The notes: a model not told the origin generated them from the letters alone. Counted from the first letter of the stretch, positions 9,870 through 19,897 are shown. The stretch is 64,000 nucleotides of DNA from Nitriliruptoraceae bacterium (GCA_003558435.1 PWLR01000019.1:1-64000); one strand, 5' to 3'. A program made the numbers and translations.

Positions 9870-11155
9870 GGTGAGCTCGTGGCCTTCGACCGCGTTGTCC
9901 GTGGGTCGCGGGGATGGGTTTCGGTCATGCGCAGGGCGACATCGAGCCCGGACGCGGCGGTGATCGCGGCGATGACGACGATGGCGGTGCTGAGGGTGTA
10001 CAGGTCGGCGAGTGTGCCGGCGAGTACGGCACCGACGGCGAAGCCGAGGTCGCGCCACAGCCGGTAGACCCCGACGGCGGCGCCGCGCCAGGCCGGGTGG
10101 GCGACGTCGCCGACCGCGGCGATCAGGGTCGGGTACGCCATCGCGGTACCCGCACCGAACAGCGCGCTACCCGATGCCCACACGGCGAAGCTGTCGCCGA
10201 GGGCGATGACCAGCAGACCGGCGGCTTCGGTGAACTGCCCGCCGGCGATCAGCCACTTGCGACCCACCCGGTCGGAGAGCGCGCCGGTGAACAGCTGCCC
10301 GACGCCCCACACGGCCGGGGCGATCGCCACCAGCAGCCCGACGGTCGACAGCTCGAGGCCGCCCAGGGCGAAGAAGATCGGGAACAGCCCCCAGGCCATG
10401 CCTTCGTTCAGGTTGTTGACCAGCCCGGCCTGGCTGGCCGAGGACAGCGACGGATCGCGCCAGGTCCCGAGCGCGAACACCTGCCGGGCGGTGAGGTCGC
10501 CGTCGTGGCCGTTGGTTCCGACGACGTGGCTTCCGACCTCGTGGGCGACGTGCCCGGCGGTCTCGCGCACGAACACGCTGGAGAGGCCGATGCCGAGGGC
10601 GGCGAACGCGAGCCCGAGCAGGAACGGTCCAGGTCGCAGGCCCGCGGTCTCGGCGATCGCGCCGGTGGCCCAGGCGGCCACCGCGACCGCGCCGTAACCG
10701 GCCGCCTCGTTGAACCCCATCGCGGTGCCACGTTTGGCGGGGCCGACCAGGTCGATCTTCATGATCACGGTGATCGACCAGGCCAGCCCCTGGTTGACGC
10801 CCAGCAGCACGTTGGCGAACACGACCCAACCCCACGACGGTGCCCAGATCAGCAGCAGCGGAACGGGAACCGCGAACAACCAGCCGACCAGCAGGACCGG
10901 TTTGCGGCCGTAGCGGTCGGCGAGCGTGCCGGCGAAGTAGTTCACGATCGCCTTGGTGAGCCCGAACGCGGCGATGAAGGTCAGCATCGCGGAGTAGGCG
11001 GTCAGGCCGAACTCCTGCTCGGCCAGCAGCGGCAGCACGGTGCGTTCCATGCCGACCATCCCACCGACCAGCGCGTTGACCGCGACCAGCAGCACGAACT
11101 GCGGCAGGTTCTCGCGCAGCCCCAACTGCAAGGGCGTGCGGTCGGTGCGGCTCAC
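9866..11155 (-). CDS. MFS transporter
   Basis: FAGTLADRYGRKPVLLVGW MFS signature; second GALSDRVGRKW. Confidence 0.9.
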   Translation of the reverse strand: MSRTDRTPLQLGLRENLPQFVLLVAVNALVGGMVGMERTVLPLLAEQEFGLTAYSAMLTFIAAFGLTKAIVNYFAGTLADRYGRKPVLLVGWLFAVPVPLLLIWAPSWGWVVFANVLLGVNQGLAWSITVIMKIDLVGPAKRGTAMGFNEAAGYGAVAVAAWATGAIAETAGLRPGPFLLGLAFAALGIGLSSVFVRETAGHVAHEVGSHVVGTNGHDGDLTARQVFALGTWRDPSLSSASQAGLVNNLNEGMAWGLFPIFFALGGLELSTVGLLVAIAPAVWGVGQLFTGALSDRVGRKWLIAGGQFTEAAGLLVIALGDSFAVWASGSALFGAGTAMAYPTLIAAVGDVAHPAWRGAAVGVYRLWRDLGFAVGAVLAGTLADLYTLSTAIVVIAAITAASGLDVALRMTETHPRDPRTTRSKATSSP

Positions 11156-11472
11156 GCCCTGGCTCCGGTCGGGAGATCGGTGAGCGCGTCGGGGATCTCC
11201 CCGGTGGTGGACTGGGGCGACACGCCGAGCTCGACGTCGCGTGGCCCCGGCACGTGACCCGATGCGAACTCGCTCGTCTGACGGATGTCGGGTACCGCCC
11301 GGCCCTTCGCGCCGGCCCCGTCCACCAGCGCGACGGTGGCACGCGGCCCGCCGGCATCGCGCAGCAGATGGGCCAGGTGCCCGGGAGGGTGTCTGGGCGT
11401 GGCGAGGTCCTCGGGCGTCAACCCGCCGATGTCCAGCACGATCACGTCCACAACGAACCTCCAGCTACTCAA
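11152..11472 (-). CDS. Degenerate rhodanese-like protein
   Basis: TSEFASGHVPGPRDVELG rhodanese motif but no catalytic CRSG segment; overlaps the MFS start by 4 nt. Confidence 0.5.
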   Translation of the reverse strand: MSSWRFVVDVIVLDIGGLTPEDLATPRHPPGHLAHLLRDAGGPRATVALVDGAGAKGRAVPDIRQTSEFASGHVPGPRDVELGVSPQSTTGEIPDALTDLPTGARA

Positions 11473-11485
11473 GTACCGGCTTGAG
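11468..11485. promoter_or_regulatory. Inverted repeat CTCAAG-TACCGG-CTTGAG, candidate operator
   Basis: Perfect 6-bp dyad in the divergent MFS/ArsR-rhodanese intergenic region. Confidence 0.5.
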
Positions 11486-11514
11486 CAGTAGCGTGGCCGG
11501 CCCCACCCTGGAAG

Positions 11515-11530
11515 TCAAACCAACGTTTGA
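11515..11530. promoter_or_regulatory. Inverted repeat TCAAAC-CAAC-GTTTGA, candidate ArsR-type operator
   Basis: Perfect 6-bp dyad 35 bp upstream of the regulator ATG. Confidence 0.55.
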
Positions 11531-11565
11531 ATAGTGGTAGGCTGGTGATCGCACAGGAGGCGATC

Positions 11566-12240
11566 ATGACCACGAGCACCGTGCCTCGCCGGGAGGCCAA
11601 GGACGCGCTCTACGAGGGGTTCGCGTCCATCGCCCGGGCGCTCGCGTCGGGCCGGCGGGCCGAGATCGTCGATCTGCTGTCCCAGGGCGAACGCACGGTC
11701 GAGGAGATCGCTCAGGAGATCGGCCAGTCGCTGGCCAACACCTCCCACCACCTACGTGCGCTCGCCCGGGCCCAGCTGGTGACCACCAGGCGTGCCGGCA
11801 CCCACATCCACTACCGGCTCACCTCGAACACCGTGGTCGACGCCTGGGTCGCGCTGCGTGATCTCGCCGCCGAGCGGCTGGACGAGTTCGACGAGCTCGC
11901 CACGGCCTACCTCGGCGACCGCCACGAGCTCGAGACCATCACCCGCGACGGCTTGCTCGCACGGCTCGAACGGGGCGATCTGGTGCTCATCGACGTGCGT
12001 CCGGACGCCGAATATGCCGCCGGACACATCCCCGGGGCCATCTCGACACCCCCGGCCCAACTCGGCGTCGCGCTCGATGGACTCCCCGACCAGGGCGACG
12101 TCGTCGCCTACTGCCGGGGCCCCTACTGCGTCTACGCCGACGATGCCGTGCGCACGTTGCGGGCCCGCGGCCGCCGGGCGCTGCGCCTCGAGGATGGCTT
12201 GCCCGAGTGGCGACGTGCCGGGGGCGCCATCGAGCCGTGA
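11566..12240 (+). CDS. ArsR-family HTH fused to a rhodanese domain
   Basis: N-terminal SLANTSHHLRALARAQLVTTRRAGTHIHY; C-terminal VLIDVRPDAEYAAGHIPGA...VAYCRGPYC. Confidence 0.9.
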   Translation: MTTSTVPRREAKDALYEGFASIARALASGRRAEIVDLLSQGERTVEEIAQEIGQSLANTSHHLRALARAQLVTTRRAGTHIHYRLTSNTVVDAWVALRDLAAERLDEFDELATAYLGDRHELETITRDGLLARLERGDLVLIDVRPDAEYAAGHIPGAISTPPAQLGVALDGLPDQGDVVAYCRGPYCVYADDAVRTLRARGRRALRLEDGLPEWRRAGGAIEP

Positions 12241-12502
12241 GGCAGAGCGTCACGATCCGGTCGGCCTCCAAAGGTCCGGTCCGCGAGGTGGTCCATCGTC
12301 GACCAGAACGCCCCGGACGACCGGTGACATCGCCGCCAGATCGCCATCGCGCCCGCCCGGGCCATCTCGCCGGCCGACCTGCGCATCACACCCGTTGCAC
12401 GAGGTCCGCTCCAGGTGCGCTCGGGGGAAAGGATCGGCCGGGTCGTCGCGAGTAGCGTCGGGCCCGGCGCATCCGACGACCTGACGTTCGTGGAGGCTGT
12501 GC

Positions 12503-12976
12503 ATGCGGATCCGGAGGGCTGGTCGAGCCGATGTTCCTGACGTGGTCGCGTTGCTCGCCGAGGACGATCTCGGGCGCCGCCGGGAATCCGCCGAGGTGCC
12601 GCTAGACGATCGTTATTGGACGGCCTTCGAGGCCATCGACGCTGACCCCCACCACCAGCTGGTGGTGCTGGAGACGAACGACGGGCAGGTGGCGGGCTGC
12701 CTGCAGTTGAGCTTCCTGCCGTACCTCACGTTCCGAGGCGGCTGGCGAGCACAGATCGAGGCGGTACGTGTCGCGGCCGAACACCGCGGCACCGGCCTCG
12801 GTCGCATCTTGTTCGAGTGGGCCATCGAGGAGGCTCGCCGACGCGACTCTCACCTCGTGCAGCTCACGACCCACATGCAGCGCCCCGACGCGCTGGCCTT
12901 CTACGAGTCGCTCGGGTTCACCGTCACCCACCAGGGACTGAAGCTGTACCTGCAGGGCGACGTGACCGGTCGGTAG
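12503..12976 (+). CDS. GNAT-family N-acetyltransferase
   Basis: AEHRGTGLGRILFEWAIEEARRR...ALAFYESLGF. Confidence 0.9.
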   Translation: MRIRRAGRADVPDVVALLAEDDLGRRRESAEVPLDDRYWTAFEAIDADPHHQLVVLETNDGQVAGCLQLSFLPYLTFRGGWRAQIEAVRVAAEHRGTGLGRILFEWAIEEARRRDSHLVQLTTHMQRPDALAFYESLGFTVTHQGLKLYLQGDVTGR

Positions 12977-13420
12977 CGAAGTCGGCGCCGGGTGCTCGGC
13001 TTCACTGGTCCGTGCGCCGGGTCCCCGTACGGATGCACGCCCGAGAACGGCTGACGGGTGACGGGCCTGGCCCGTGATGCGCGAGCGACCGGCATGTTGC
13101 GCTCCGGCGGATCGCGGACCACGTCGAGGTCCGCCGCTGGGCACATCTCGGGACGAACCCCGATCGCCGACGAACCAGAGCGGTGGCCGGTCGTACGGAG
13201 CGCGATCCACTGCGGTCCCTGGCGTGGCGAGCACGCTCCTGCAGGTCGTGGGCGAGCGCACCCGTGCGGTGCGGCAGGTCGTGGGCGGTCATGGACCGTC
13301 CAGCCCGCTGCCCAGCAGCGGGCCGCGGTCTCACCGTCGATCTTCAGGCGACCGTCTCCATGGTGGGCGGAGCGAGCTGAACCACCCGTAGGCCGTGTTG
13401 GCGACGTCGTGTCCCGGAGA

Positions 13421-14731
13421 TCACGGCCCGCCGACCGTCGCCTCTGCGGTCAGGTCGGCGTACTCGTCAGCGAAGGCTGCGGCCGCCTCGACGAACGCAT
13501 CGAGGTCTGCGTCGGTCACCGCGAGACTCAGCGCCAGATAGCCGCGCTCCGCGATGTAGTAGCCCTGGGCGAGCAGTTCATGGAACAGCAGCCGACGCCA
13601 CCGGTGATCGACGCCCGCCACGTCGGACCACCGCGCCACGGGACCCGGTCTCGGATGGATCGTCATCATCGAACCGAGCCCGGTCACGCAGAACCCGACC
13701 GGGGCCAGAGCCCGTGACAGCCGGTAGCGAAGTCGGTCACCGCGCACGTTGAGGCCGGCGAGGGTGTCGGCGTCGAGGAGTGCGAGGACGGCGGTTCCGG
13801 CGGCCATGGTGAACGCGTTGTTGTTGAAGGTGCCGCCGTGCGTGAGCCCGCCCCGCGTCGGATCGAATGCCGCCATCACCTCGTGAGAACCGCCGAAGGC
13901 GCCGAAGGAGAGCCCGCCGCCGAAGTACTTGCCGAGCACCGTCAGGTCGGCCCGGACGTCGTACACCTCCTGGGCACCACCGACCGCGAGCCGGGAGGTC
14001 ATCACCTCGTCCATGACCAGAAGAGCACCGTGGGTCCGGGTGAGGCTCCGCAGCGCCGAGAGGAAGCCGTCCGACGCGGGGATGCAACCACCCGCGCCGA
14101 GCATGGGCTCCACCAACACACAGGCGATCTGCTCGCCGTGCCGGGAGAACTCGGCCTCGACCGCGGCGGTGTCGTTGTAGGGCAGGATGGCGAAGTCGAA
14201 GGGGACCCGCAGCGGCGCGCTGCCCGGCAGGAACGTCATCGGCCCACCGTGGTAGCCGCCCTCGAAGACCACCACCCGGTCGCGACCGGTGACGTGGCGG
14301 GCCGTGAGCACCGCCATCAGGTCGGCCTCGGTGCCCGAGTTGGTGAACCGCACCTGCTCGACAGAGGTGAACCGCTCGACCAGGGCGCCTGCGAACGTCG
14401 TCTCGGGCTCGCTCATGGCGCCGTAGCCCCACCCCCGATCCAGCACGGCCCGCACCGCATCGGCGACCTCCGTCGGGCGCCCCAGCAGACCGGCCGAGTA
14501 GTCGCCGAGCAGGTCGACGAGACGATGCCCGTCAACGGTGGTCAGCACCGCTCCCTCGGCACCGGCGATGCGGAGACCGAAGGGTTCGGTGTGCAGCACG
14601 GATCTGGTGTTGCCGCCCGGCATCACCTCCGCTGCCGCACGCGCCAGCCGTGCGCTGCCCGGATTGCTCTCGACGTACCGCCGCGTCACATCGGTCAGGG
14701 CGACGTCAAGGGCATCGGTCATGTTCGGCAA
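13421..14731 (-). CDS. Class III PLP aminotransferase (glutamate-1-semialdehyde aminomutase-like)
   Basis: RFTNSGTEADLMAVLTAR, LVMDEVMTSRLAVGG, LGKYFGGGLSFGAFGG. Confidence 0.85.
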   Translation of the reverse strand: MPNMTDALDVALTDVTRRYVESNPGSARLARAAAEVMPGGNTRSVLHTEPFGLRIAGAEGAVLTTVDGHRLVDLLGDYSAGLLGRPTEVADAVRAVLDRGWGYGAMSEPETTFAGALVERFTSVEQVRFTNSGTEADLMAVLTARHVTGRDRVVVFEGGYHGGPMTFLPGSAPLRVPFDFAILPYNDTAAVEAEFSRHGEQIACVLVEPMLGAGGCIPASDGFLSALRSLTRTHGALLVMDEVMTSRLAVGGAQEVYDVRADLTVLGKYFGGGLSFGAFGGSHEVMAAFDPTRGGLTHGGTFNNNAFTMAAGTAVLALLDADTLAGLNVRGDRLRYRLSRALAPVGFCVTGLGSMMTIHPRPGPVARWSDVAGVDHRWRRLLFHELLAQGYYIAERGYLALSLAVTDADLDAFVEAAAAFADEYADLTAEATVGGP

Positions 14732-14959
14732 TCTAGCCGAGAGGGCGGCAACCGGTTCGGCCGGCTCAGCAGTCGGACCGGCCGTTCAGCGCGATGCTCG
14801 CCACCTGAGCGGCCACCAGGCGAAGGCCGCCGTGACGGCGCTCCGGCCTGCGGGTGGAGCCAACTCGCCGGAGCATCCGGGGGTCGGCTCCCTGGCGGTT
14901 GGTGCCTGCGTCGGGCAAGATGGCGGGCGTAGACCACGGGCGAGGATCCGTCGGACGGG

Positions 14960-15916
14960 ATGGAAGCGCGAGTGGCCCGGGCTGAACGACGGTGGGTCGA
15001 GCAGCGTGCTCGCCTCCAGGCTGCGGAAGCGGCGGTGTTCGCGCACTACCGGGTCGCGGCCACCTCGGCGCCGCTCGTCCTCGCTGACCCACCGCTGACG
15101 ACCCGGGTCGTGCGGGTCGGGTCGGGACCACCGACGGTGCTGCTGCACGGGGGTGCGCTCACCTCGACGGTCTGGGCGCCGCTGCTCGTGCATCTGCCGG
15201 GGCGGTCGTTGTACCTGGTCGATCTGCCGGGCTGCGGGCTGGCCGATACGTTCGACTACCGGGGCGTGGACCTGGCCAGCCACCAGACCGCGTTCGTCGG
15301 TTCGGTCCTGGATGCGTTGGGGTTGGACCGAGCGGCCGTGATCGGCGCATCGATGGGTGGCTGGTTCGCGCTGCGCTTCGCGATCGAACGCCCGGAACGG
15401 GTGAGCGCAGCGGCGCTGGTCACCGCCCCCGCGATGGCCCTGCCGGGCGCTCTCATGCCGGTGTCGATGGCGCTGCCGAGCACCTGGCTCGGACGCCGGA
15501 TGGGAGGCATCGGCCCTCCGCCCTCGGTCCGGATGACGCGGCGGATGCTGGCGACGATCGGCGGGGACGGATCGGTCGCTGGGGCGCCGGATGTCCTGTT
15601 CGACGCGCTCGGGGCGGCGATGGCGATCGCCGCCCCGAGCTACGCAACGCTCGATATGTGCCGATGGCGTACCCCCCATCCACACTTGCAGATCACGGAA
15701 GCGGAGTTGGCAGGCTGCCTTCCACGGTTACTCCTGCTGTGGGGCGAGCACGACAGGGTGCAGTCACCCGAGGCCGGCCGGTGGGCAGCGAGGCTGCTGC
15801 TCCACGGACGGTTGGAGGTGCTGCCCGGTGGGCATGGCCTGTGGTTCGATCTTCCGGAGCGGTGCGGGGACCTGCTCACCACGTTTCTGCATGGAGTCGA
15901 TCAGCAGCCGGCGTAG
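14960..15916 (+). CDS. Alpha/beta hydrolase
   Basis: AAVIGASMGGWFALRFAIERPERV nucleophile elbow; C-terminal GGHGLWFDLPE His. Confidence 0.85.
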   Translation: MEARVARAERRWVEQRARLQAAEAAVFAHYRVAATSAPLVLADPPLTTRVVRVGSGPPTVLLHGGALTSTVWAPLLVHLPGRSLYLVDLPGCGLADTFDYRGVDLASHQTAFVGSVLDALGLDRAAVIGASMGGWFALRFAIERPERVSAAALVTAPAMALPGALMPVSMALPSTWLGRRMGGIGPPPSVRMTRRMLATIGGDGSVAGAPDVLFDALGAAMAIAAPSYATLDMCRWRTPHPHLQITEAELAGCLPRLLLLWGEHDRVQSPEAGRWAARLLLHGRLEVLPGGHGLWFDLPERCGDLLTTFLHGVDQQPA

Positions 15917-16250
15917 GTCGCAGCATCGTTGCAGACCATCGACGGGAACGTGATCTCGAGCGCCCGATGATGGCGATCCGGCCCACGACGCGCTGACCGA
16001 GGCGCCGAACCTGCTCCCAGGCATCTTCCGCGATCCGCTGACGCTGGCGATGGCCGGTACGTGACCCCGGCACCGCGAGTCTGCTGCTCCCGACGACGAC
16101 CCGCGGGGCTGTCGTACTCGCACGAAGCCTGAGCCTGCTGCTGGGTGCGCACATGCTCCTGGAGATCGCCTCCCTGTACAAGGCCCGTCCGCGCGGGACC
16201 GGGCTGGCGGCCTCCTCGGGCACGACGGCCGCTTTCCCGGAGCAGTCCTC

Positions 16251-16620
16251 ATGAGCCTCTACTCGTCGTTTCTGACGCTGGGCCCCTTCATCCTGCTGAC
16301 TGTCACGGCGGGGCCTTCGGTCCGTGGGGCGCAGATGACGACCAGGAGTGGAGCTACTCCTTCCTGTTCGAGGTGGTCCTGGTTCTCAGCGTGGTCGGCG
16401 GCGGGATCGTGTCCGTGCTGTTCCTGGGCGAGATCGTTAGCCCGAGCGCGGCGACGCGTTGGGGCGTCGTCGTCGCGGGCTGCTTGAGCCTGGCGCTCTT
16501 GGCCGTGCACATGCTCTCGGAGGTGACCTCGCGGTACCACTCACACCGACGTGATCCGGCCATCGCCACCTGCCACCAGTCGCCGTCCTCGGACGCACGA
16601 AGGGGGGCACGGTTCACTCA
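16251..16620 (+). pseudogene. Possible frameshifted small membrane protein
   Basis: MSLYSSFLTLGPFILLTVTA in one frame; EWSYSFLFEVVLVLSVVGGGIVSVLFLGEIVSPSAATRWGVVVAGCLSLALLAVHMLSEVTSRY in another, within a coding-poor stretch. Confidence 0.35.
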
Positions 16621-17371
16621 CGCACCGGCACGCCACCCAGTGCGCGACGTTCTTCCGAGAGCTTGCCTTGGCCACCGGCCATCGAGACTGACTCAGCAGC
16701 TATGTGCGCAGGCCTTGGGGCGCCCGGACGCCCCTACTCACGGCGATGATCGGTCGCTTGGCGCCTCGCGGGTCATGCATATGGTCATCAGTGCCTCGAT
16801 GCCGGTGAGATCGAAGCCTCCGAGGGCACCGGCTGACGGTGCACCCTCGAGCAGGTCAGGTACTGGGCGCCGGCCCGGCACTCGTCGCGCTGCCTGTTCT
16901 GCGAGGACCACAGCTCACGAGCCCGTCGCGCCACCACGAGGCGAGCCCTCGAGTCAGCTGATCGTGGTCAGCGCGTCCGTACTGGTCCTCGACGACGAAC
17001 TCGGACCCGTCCTCGCCCGGGGCCGCCTCGTCGGTCATCCGCAGGAACATCGTGAACCGTTCGCCTCCGGATCGGCCTTGCGGCAGCTGTAGGCCCCCGC
17101 CAAACGTGTCCCGCAACGCTTCAAATGCACCGCCAACCGGACGAGTTGGCCGTCCAGCAGCCATCCGGGCAACAGGTGCGCACGGCCGCGCCCGCGACAA
17201 GGCCGCCCGCCGACATGGTTGGCGCGCGGAGCTGGGCCGGTCGTCCATGGGACGGCACATGCTGACCGAAAGGCGGTGTTCCGCTACGCACGGTGAGGGC
17301 TGCGAGAACGATGATGCACTCCGCCGGGTCACGCGTGCATCGCTGGGCCCCTGAACAAAAAGGTCACAAAC

Positions 17372-17965
17372 GTGGACACCCCGATCATCATCGCGATCGT
17401 CGCCGCCGTCATCGTGCTCATCATTCTCGCCCTACTGATCCCGAAGATGAACAAGAAGCGGGAACAGCAGAAGCGGGCCGAGGTAGCCCGCAATCGCGAG
17501 GAAGCTCGCGGGCACCTGCAGGAGTCAGAGCGCCTTCAGGCCACCGCCACCAGAGAGGCCGCGACCGCCGACGAGCAGCTCGTGCGTTCCCGGAACGATC
17601 AAGCCGTTGCTGCCGAACGCACGGCCGCAGCCGAACGCGAAGCGGAGGAGCAGCTGGCCCGCGCCCGTCGCGAGAAGGCCGAGGCCGAAGAGCGCGCGGC
17701 TCTGGTCGAGCGCGACGCCAACGACACGTACCGGAAGGCCGACGAGCGAACCGCCGAGGCCGACCGCGAGCGCGAGCGCGCCCGCGACCTGCTGCCCGAC
17801 AACGATCGCAACGACGCCACTCCCCTCAGCGACGGTGTCCACGACGACGCCCGGCCCACGAACGGACACCGCGACAACCTCCGTAGCGAGGGTGCACACA
17901 GCGACGACGTCCGACGCGACGACGTCCACGGCGCCGGCGATGGCGGCTCCCACCCGGTGCGCTGA
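17372..17965 (+). CDS. N-terminally membrane-anchored coiled-coil protein
   Basis: MDTPIIIAIVAAVIVLIILALLIPKMNKK then long Ala/Glu/Arg heptad-like helix and His/Asp-rich tail. Confidence 0.6.
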   Translation: MDTPIIIAIVAAVIVLIILALLIPKMNKKREQQKRAEVARNREEARGHLQESERLQATATREAATADEQLVRSRNDQAVAAERTAAAEREAEEQLARARREKAEAEERAALVERDANDTYRKADERTAEADRERERARDLLPDNDRNDATPLSDGVHDDARPTNGHRDNLRSEGAHSDDVRRDDVHGAGDGGSHPVR

Positions 17966-18057
17966 CCCGGTCGGGGTGATGACCGGCGCGGTCCTCGACC
18001 CCAACACCATCGTGCCAGGACCGGGACAGGGGCGGAACCGGTAAGCGGTGCCGCCCT

Positions 18058-18205
18058 GGCGGGCCGCTTCCAGATCGTTGCCAGTCCGGCCCTGCGCGAA
18101 GCGCTGCTCGACTCCTTCGAGGGACGCGACGCCATGGTCGCCAGCGGCATGGAAGTCGGCATCCGCGAGGGATACGAGCGCCTCGACGAACTCCTCGCCG
18201 GATGA
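18058..18205 (+). pseudogene. C-terminal fragment of an AHSA1/SRPBCC protein
   Basis: Frame reads ...ALREALLDSFEGRDAMVASGMEVGIREGYERLDELLAG*, the typical SRPBCC C-terminal helix, with no upstream domain in frame. Confidence 0.5.
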
Positions 18206-18516
18206 GAGGCGCCACGGGTCCGCACCGGGAGGGCGTGACCAACATGGCGACGGTCGCACCGCGCAGTCATGGGTAGGCGGCCTCCGGATCGGTGCCCACC
18301 ATCACGGCGATGACGCGTCGGGCCGCCGGCGCACTGGGTCGCGCCGGATCGGCGCTGTGCTTGCGGCCATCTGCTGTGGTCGGCCGCCACGGCGCCTGGC
18401 GTGATACGGACACGCCGTGGACGCCGACGGATCCCGAGCTTGGGTGGCCGGTGAGTGGCGTGAGCGGCGGCACGAGTTCGAGGAGCAAGACTGGTCGACC
18501 CATGCGGCCTGACCCA

Positions 18517-19389
18517 CTACTCCGCGGCCTCCAGCAGCTCACGCAGCCGCTGCGCGAACGCCTCCGGGTCGTTGCCCGGTGACCACTCGTTGGCGGCGAA
18601 GCCGCCGTGGTCACCCGGGAACACGACGGGCTCCAGCCCCAGTAGCTCGGCCAGAGCCTGGCCTCCGCGGCGCGCCATGGTGCCCTCGCCCTCTGCGCCG
18701 ATCGCGGCCACGATGTTGACCGCCGACGCGCGTAGTGCCTCGGCGTCCGGCTCGAACGGTGGCATGCCAAGCGTGCGACTGAGCAGCAGGTCGTCGCGGG
18801 AGCCATCGTCCTGCACAGGGAGGCCGAACTGCACTGGGTCAGGCGCGGGGTCGTCGAGATAGTTCTCGGGCAGGGGACCGGGGTACATCACCAGCTTCAC
18901 GAACTTGGCCATGGCCGGGCCATATCCACGCTGCTGGTAGGTGTCGAGGATGTCCGCAGTCACCTTCCGCGCCGTCTCGCGGTCCTCCAGCAACGTCACC
19001 AGCGGCGGCTCGTGAACCACCAACCTGCCGACGTCGCTGGGGTGGTCAACGATCCAACACAACGCGTTGACGGCGCCGCCGCTGGACGCGAAGACGTCCA
19101 CGGGGGCCAAGCCGGTTGCCTCCACCACCCGGTTTAGATCGTCGGCATGCCCCTCTACGGTCACCTCGCCGTCCAGGCCAAGGGTGCTGCGCTCCGTTCC
19201 CCGCGGGTCGTAGGTGATGACCGTGCGGTCGTCGATGTGACCGATGAGCTGGCCGAATCCGGACGCAGCCATCGGCGAGCCGAGCACGAACAGCGGTCGG
19301 TGGTCGTCCGGCGCTTCCGGCCTACACACGTCGAACGCCACCACGGCCCCGCCGGGCACCTCGATGGTGTGGGTAGTCATCTGAGTCAT
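18517..19389 (-). CDS. Alpha/beta hydrolase
   Basis: VDVFASSGGAVNALCWIVDHPSDVGRLVVHEPPL; C-terminal PGDHGGF. Confidence 0.85.
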   Translation of the reverse strand: MTQMTTHTIEVPGGAVVAFDVCRPEAPDDHRPLFVLGSPMAASGFGQLIGHIDDRTVITYDPRGTERSTLGLDGEVTVEGHADDLNRVVEATGLAPVDVFASSGGAVNALCWIVDHPSDVGRLVVHEPPLVTLLEDRETARKVTADILDTYQQRGYGPAMAKFVKLVMYPGPLPENYLDDPAPDPVQFGLPVQDDGSRDDLLLSRTLGMPPFEPDAEALRASAVNIVAAIGAEGEGTMARRGGQALAELLGLEPVVFPGDHGGFAANEWSPGNDPEAFAQRLRELLEAAE

Positions 19390-19630
19390 CGCTGCTCCTG
19401 GGCGATGGCGACTGCTCTACGTGACCCACGAAGGGTCTGGGACTCATCGGTCGACGGCCATCCCGTGACCTTGTTCACCACCGGGGTACACACGCTATGT
19501 GTCGATCACCTCTTCGCCCGAGGGCGCCCGAAACCACGGTTCCGCGCCGAGACGGCGACTCCTGCGGGTGACCCGTGGTCATCGTAGACTTGGCCGCAGC
19601 AGTCCAGGCCCCCGAGCATGGGAGGGCGCC

Positions 19631-19897
19631 GTGTACGACCAGCGTCGGGTTCAAGACGCGGTGCTCGCGCTGATGCACCTCAACGCGCACGAGGACAAGT
19701 TCGGTTGGCGAGCGTGGAAGACGTTCCCCTGGGAGGCGACCGACGGCCTGCACGAGCGAGGGCTCATCGATGAGCCGCGTTCCAAGGCCAAGTCGGTGGC
19801 GCTCACCGACGAAGGGGCGCGACTGGCCGAGCAGTTGTTCGCCGAGTGGTTCGGGGTCGACGATGCCGAACCTGGATGCAGCCGGCCACAGCCCTGA
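19631..19897 (+). CDS. DUF6429-like small protein
   Basis: VYDQRRVQDAVLALMHLNAHED...RAWKTFPWEATDGLHERGLIDEPRSKAKSVALTDEG; GTG start. Confidence 0.6.
   Translation: MYDQRRVQDAVLALMHLNAHEDKFGWRAWKTFPWEATDGLHERGLIDEPRSKAKSVALTDEGARLAEQLFAEWFGVDDAEPGCSRPQP

Noticed and set aside
17000-17090. Minus-strand peptide FTMFLRMTDEAAPGEDGSEFVVEDQYGRADHDQL
   Set aside because: Looks protein-like but is embedded in a shadow-like ORF and matches no family I can name
16145-17092. 315-aa plus-strand ORF as one intact gene
   Set aside because: Only a short middle part is membrane-like; the rest looks noncoding, so treated as a possible remnant
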